From Anaerolineae bacterium (GTDB lineage: Bacteria; Chloroflexota; Anaerolineae; UBA1429): DNA of 7,389 nucleotides. Shown in pieces: positions 4,726 to 7,389 of this stretch. Both the position numbers and the translations under genes were made by a program. Within the stretch, counting starts at the first letter, position 1, and each line of letters begins with the position of its first letter. The notes under the pieces are model-generated. The model was not told the origin of the DNA and did no database searches. It saw nothing but the letters and a program-made list of their open reading frames with translations. The DNA lies in the NCBI GenBank assembly GCA_016928125.1, contig JAFGLK010000393.1:1-7389 (forward strand), in the 5' to 3' direction.

Positions 4726-5067
4726 ATGCAGGCATTTCACTACACGGACGTCGCGGCTCAGGATGTGGAGGGGTGCCCGGGGGTGACCATCCGGTGGGTC
4801 ATTGGCCAGAACGTGAACGCGCCCCATTTCGCCATGCGTATCATCAGCCTGGAGCCGGGCGCCGCCACCGAGCATCACGAGCATGGCTGGGAGCATGAGG
4901 TCTATGTGCTGGAGGGCGAGGGGATCGTGCGCGATGAGAGCCAGCGCGAGACAAGCATCGGCCCCGGGAGCTGCGTGTACGTTCCGCCAGACCAAGTGCA
5001 CCACTTTGCCAATACCGGGGACACGCTCATGCGCTTCATCTGCGTGATCCCCAACCCGGAGGGTTGA
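4726..5067 (+). CDS. Small single-domain cupin protein
   Basis: A 113-residue cytoplasmic cupin_2 protein. Cupin motif 1 is seen in PGAATEHHEHGWEHEVYVLEGEG with H51-x-H53-x4-E58, and motif 2 in VPPDQVHHFAN with H92 and N96, so a complete 3-His/1-Glu metal site is present. The substrate cannot be read from the sequence; such cupins include dioxygenases, isomerases and sugar or sensor domains. ATG 4726 has GGAGGAAG (4713-4720) 5 nt upstream; an upstream TTG at 4711 would overlap that site. It ends with a double stop (TGATAG). It lies 64 nt after nfo and 69 nt before the radical SAM gene, with no promoter or terminator visible, so probably in one operon. Confidence 0.88.
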   Translation: MQAFHYTDVAAQDVEGCPGVTIRWVIGQNVNAPHFAMRIISLEPGAATEHHEHGWEHEVYVLEGEGIVRDESQRETSIGPGSCVYVPPDQVHHFANTGDTLMRFICVIPNPEG

Positions 5068-5098
5068 TAGGATGAGGGGTCAGCGCAGCAGTTGACCG

Positions 5099-5122
5099 CG
5101 AGTCGGCGCTTGGGCCGACTCG
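5099..5122 (+). other. Hairpin just before the radical SAM gene's ribosome binding site
   Basis: CGAGTCGGC (5099-5107) and GCCGACTCG (5114-5122) form a perfect 9-bp stem over a 6-nt loop. It ends directly at the Shine-Dalgarno AAGGGGG (5123-5129). No T-run follows, so it is not a terminator. It could set mRNA stability or ribosome access. Confidence 0.5.
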
Positions 5123-5136
5123 AAGGGGGTGTGCTT

Positions 5137-6165
5137 ATGCATGAAGCCATGCTCTACGAGAAGCTGGAGGATAGTCGGGTCCGTTGTCATCTGTGCGCCC
5201 ACAAGTGTCTGATCGCCGACGGCGCACGGGGCGTGTGCGGCGTCAGAGAGAACCGCGAGGGCACGCTCTACTCACTGGTATACGGGCAACTCATCTCACA
5301 GGCACTCGATCCGATCGAGAAAAAGCCTCTCTTCCACTTCCATCCCGGCAGCGAGGCGCTGTCTATCGCCACCGTGGGCTGCAACTTTCGCTGCACCTTT
5401 TGCCAGAACGCCGACATCTCGCAGATGCCACGGGATCAGCATCGGATCACGGGCCGCTACACTCCGCCTGGCACGGTGGTCGAGGCGGCCCAACGCTACG
5501 CTGCGCGCAGCATCGCCTACACCTACACCGAGCCCACTATCTTTTTTGAGTACACCTATGACATCGCCAAGCTGGCCCATGCGGCGGGCATTGCTAACGT
5601 ATATGTCAGTAACGGCTATATGTCGGGCGAGATGTTGGATCTCGTCACCAGCCCTGACGAGCCGCCTTTGATCGATGCGGCCAACATCGATCTGAAGGCC
5701 TTTCGCGATGCGTTCTACCGCGAGCAGTGTGGCGCTCGATTGCAGCCCGTGCTCGAGAGCTTGAAGACCCTCAAGCGTCGGGGCGTCTGGCTGGAGGTCA
5801 CCACCCTGGTGATCCCCGAGCTCAACGACTCGGACGAGGAGTTGACCGACGTCGCGCGCTTTATCGCGGCTGAGCTGGGCACCGACACGCCCTGGCACGT
5901 GAGCCGCTTTCATCCCACCTACCGTCTGGTCGATCGCCCGCCCACGCCCGTCGAGTCGGTCGAGCGCGCCCGAGAGATCGGCCTGCGCGAGGGGCTGCAG
6001 TACGTATATGTGGGCAATGTCCCAGGAAACGACGGCGAGAACACCCGCTGCCCGGCCTGCGGCGAGGTCGTGATTCGCCGGCGGGGCTATGCGATCAGTG
6101 CACGGCGCATCGAGGGGGGGCGCTGCGCCTATTGTCAGACGCCCATCGCCGGCCTGGGGCTGTGA
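5137..6165 (+). CDS. AmmeMemoRadiSam-type radical SAM enzyme
   Basis: A 342-residue radical SAM protein related to pyruvate-formate-lyase-activating enzymes, matching the AmmeMemoRadiSam system subfamily (normally associated with AMMECR1 and Memo proteins; substrate not firmly known). An N-terminal Cys cluster C17-x2-C20-x3-C24 with C34 (CHLCAHKC...GVCGVREN) is followed by the cluster-binding C82-x3-C86-x2-C89 in GCNFRCTFCQN. Subfamily sequences YTYTEPTIFFEY and HVSRFHPTY are present. At the C-terminus a zinc ribbon uses C305-x2-C308 and C330-x2-C333. The N-terminal Cys cluster and C-terminal ribbon are usual in this subfamily. ATG 5137 has AAGGGGG (5123-5129) 7 nt upstream; ATG 5149 is a weaker alternative. 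No AMMECR1 or Memo gene is in the window. Confidence 0.9.
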   Translation: MHEAMLYEKLEDSRVRCHLCAHKCLIADGARGVCGVRENREGTLYSLVYGQLISQALDPIEKKPLFHFHPGSEALSIATVGCNFRCTFCQNADISQMPRDQHRITGRYTPPGTVVEAAQRYAARSIAYTYTEPTIFFEYTYDIAKLAHAAGIANVYVSNGYMSGEMLDLVTSPDEPPLIDAANIDLKAFRDAFYREQCGARLQPVLESLKTLKRRGVWLEVTTLVIPELNDSDEELTDVARFIAAELGTDTPWHVSRFHPTYRLVDRPPTPVESVERAREIGLREGLQYVYVGNVPGNDGENTRCPACGEVVIRRRGYAISARRIEGGRCAYCQTPIAGLGL

Positions 6166-6213
6166 GCCCGGCTTCATCGCGCCCTTGCAGACTGAGCCCT
6201 CGTGAGGTGACGC

Positions 6214-6957
6214 ATGTACCAAAGCTATGACGCGCCTGCCGTGCGGCAAGTGATGGGCCTTGCTGAGGCCGATACGCCCCAGGCCTTGATCCTGCACGGC
6301 ACCTACAACATGCCGGAGAAGGTGGCGGCCTGGACGGATCGGCTAACCAACGCCCGCGTGGCGCAGCGGGTGTTCAACATTTTGGTGGGCGAGCACGCGG
6401 GGCGAACCCTCTGGTATGCGCCGGTGCTGGGCGCGCCGATGGCAGCTTTTGCGCTGCACGCTGCCTGCGTGCTGGGCGTTCAGCGGATCATCCTGATCGG
6501 CACCTTTGGTGCCACGCGACGGGGTATGCAACTGGGCGACCTGCTGCTGGTCACGGCTGCGGGCCGCGGCGAGGCGGCCTCCGATTGGTATCTGGAGCCG
6601 GGCGTCCCCGCCCGCGCTGACGCCGCCTTCACCGAGGCCATCCGCGGCTTGCTGCGCGCCCATGGGCTCGCCTGGCACGAGGGCGCGGTGTTCACCACGC
6701 CCGCCTTCATGGCCGAGCGTTGGGAGGACATCCTGCGCTGGGAGGCCGAGGGCTATGCGGGCGTCGAGATGGAGGCGGCCACCGCCCTGGCCATCGCCCA
6801 ATCCTTCGGCGTCCCGGCCGCCTGTCTCTTGGTGTTGCTGGATGCGCTGATCGATGGGCGCGACCTGAATCGCATCTCGGCCGACGAGCGGCGCGCCCTG
6901 AGGGAGAGGCAAGCGCTGCTCGCAGACCTGGCGCTCGAGATCGCTGCCACGTTGTAG
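6214..6957 (+). CDS. Nucleoside phosphorylase family protein (PNP/UDP family)
   Basis: A 247-residue cytoplasmic protein of the purine nucleoside/uridine phosphorylase superfamily, usually cleaving a nucleoside with phosphate into base and ribose-1-phosphate. Visible motifs are GTFGA (96-100, the usual GTxG turn) and V184-E-M186-E187-A-A, which binds ribose. D210 (LLD) lies near the position of E. coli PNP Asp204, which contacts purines. The N-terminal phosphate loop, normally GDPxR, reads LHGTYNMPEKV instead, so its phosphate use or substrate may differ, for example a hydrolase-like or specialised member. ATG 6214 has GAGGTGA (6204-6210) only 3 nt upstream, and the gene follows the radical SAM gene by 48 nt. 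It is the last gene of the operon and faces argH. Confidence 0.85.
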   Translation: MYQSYDAPAVRQVMGLAEADTPQALILHGTYNMPEKVAAWTDRLTNARVAQRVFNILVGEHAGRTLWYAPVLGAPMAAFALHAACVLGVQRIILIGTFGATRRGMQLGDLLLVTAAGRGEAASDWYLEPGVPARADAAFTEAIRGLLRAHGLAWHEGAVFTTPAFMAERWEDILRWEAEGYAGVEMEAATALAIAQSFGVPAACLLVLLDALIDGRDLNRISADERRALRERQALLADLALEIAATL

Positions 6958-6977
6958 GGCAACGCTGTGGGGCGGTC

Positions 6978-7389
6978 TCAAGCCTGCCCCGTCAGCGTCT
7001 CCTTGGCCTGCTCAAGTTGCATCTGCACGGCGCTCAGGGCCGTGCCCCCGATCACATCTCGCGCCTCGACCGAGCCCTCGTAGCTGAGCACGCGGTACAG
7101 ATCTGCTTCAAAGTGGGATGAGATGTCCTGGAAATCCTCGAGCGTGAGCTGCCCCAGCCCGATTCCTCGCTGCTCGCTGCGCAGCACGGCCTGCCCCACC
7201 AGATGATGGGCCTCGCGAAAGGCCACACCCCGCTTGACCAAATAGTCGGCCAGATCGGTGGCCAGCATGGCCTGGCTCAGGGAGGCCGCCATGGCTTCCC
7301 GGTTGGGGGTGAGCGTGCGCACCACCCCGGCGACGATCGGCAGCACCATGGCCAGTGTGTCGAGGGTATCGAACAGCGGCTCTTTATCC
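6978..7389 (-). CDS. argH: Argininosuccinate lyase, C-terminal part (truncated by window edge)
   Basis: The last 136 residues of argininosuccinate lyase, which splits argininosuccinate into arginine and fumarate at the end of arginine synthesis. The visible part begins DKEPLFDTLDTL, a well-conserved ArgH sequence in the long central helix, and continues through ATDLADYLVKRGVAFREAHHLVG, typical of the C-terminal domain. The stop TGA is at 6980-6978. The gene continues beyond the right edge, and its catalytic Ser loop (usually GSSxMPQKKNP) is outside the window. It converges with the phosphorylase gene, leaving 20 nt between the stops; a weak imperfect hairpin (6969-6990) lies there without a T-tract. 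Confidence 0.95.
   Translation of the reverse strand, partial: DKEPLFDTLDTLAMVLPIVAGVVRTLTPNREAMAASLSQAMLATDLADYLVKRGVAFREAHHLVGQAVLRSEQRGIGLGQLTLEDFQDISSHFEADLYRVLSYEGSVEARDVIGGTALSAVQMQLEQAKETLTGQA

Noticed and set aside
5296..6297. 333-codon minus-strand open frame opposite the radical SAM gene
   Set aside because: It mirrors a clearly recognised enzyme on the plus strand, and its translation has no family motifs.
6969..6990. Bidirectional terminator between the phosphorylase gene and argH
   Set aside because: The stem is imperfect (a bulged base) and lacks a T-run on either strand.

Overview
The window is GC-rich bacterial DNA (roughly 60% by eye). It has near-perfect sigma70-type promoters (TTGACA/TATAAT-like), strong GGAGG-type ribosome binding sites, and a T-box riboswitch in front of trpS. 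The mix (T-box trpS, FmdB-type zinc ribbon, CsoR-family regulator, AmmeMemoRadiSam-type radical SAM enzyme) would suit a Chloroflexota-like or other GC-rich bacterium with Gram-positive-style RNA regulation. That placement is inference with moderate to low confidence.

Layout. (1) 102-1729: an extended -10 promoter drives a tRNA-Trp-sensing T-box leader (about 139-450, UGG specifier, UGGC antiterminator bulge). Next comes an unlisted 29-codon, Trp-rich leader peptide with a perfect Shine-Dalgarno (498-587), then trpS (650-1729). This two-layer layout resembles the anti-TRAP (rtpA) operon of Bacillus subtilis. (2) 1915-3642: a consensus promoter overlapped at its start site by a FrmR/RcnR/CsoR-type operator, then five tightly packed genes and an intrinsic terminator. 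The genes are thioredoxin trxA; a membrane-anchored thioredoxin-like protein whose first active-site Cys codon is an in-frame TGA; an FmdB-type zinc ribbon; a CsoR/FrmR-family repressor keeping only one of the canonical ligand residues; and a tiny membrane protein that also contains an in-frame TGA. (3) 3663-6957: a promoter and a probable operon of endonuclease IV (nfo, TTG start), a cupin, an AmmeMemoRadiSam-type radical SAM enzyme and a nucleoside-phosphorylase-family protein. (4) 6978-7389, minus strand: the C-terminal part of argininosuccinate lyase (argH), convergent with the operon before it.

The most interesting region is (2). Both in-frame TGA codons are followed by a perfect hairpin with the same GUC apical loop, 27 and 23 nt after the UGA, which fits the bacterial SECIS geometry. 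Reading TGA as selenocysteine gives a UxxC thioredoxin-fold protein and a U-x4-C small membrane protein. The second one's extended frame ends 16 nt before the operon's terminator. I read this as a candidate two-selenoprotein thiol-redox operon, probably autoregulated by its own single-Cys CsoR-family repressor. Selenium insertion is an inference: the window shows no selA/B/C/D genes.
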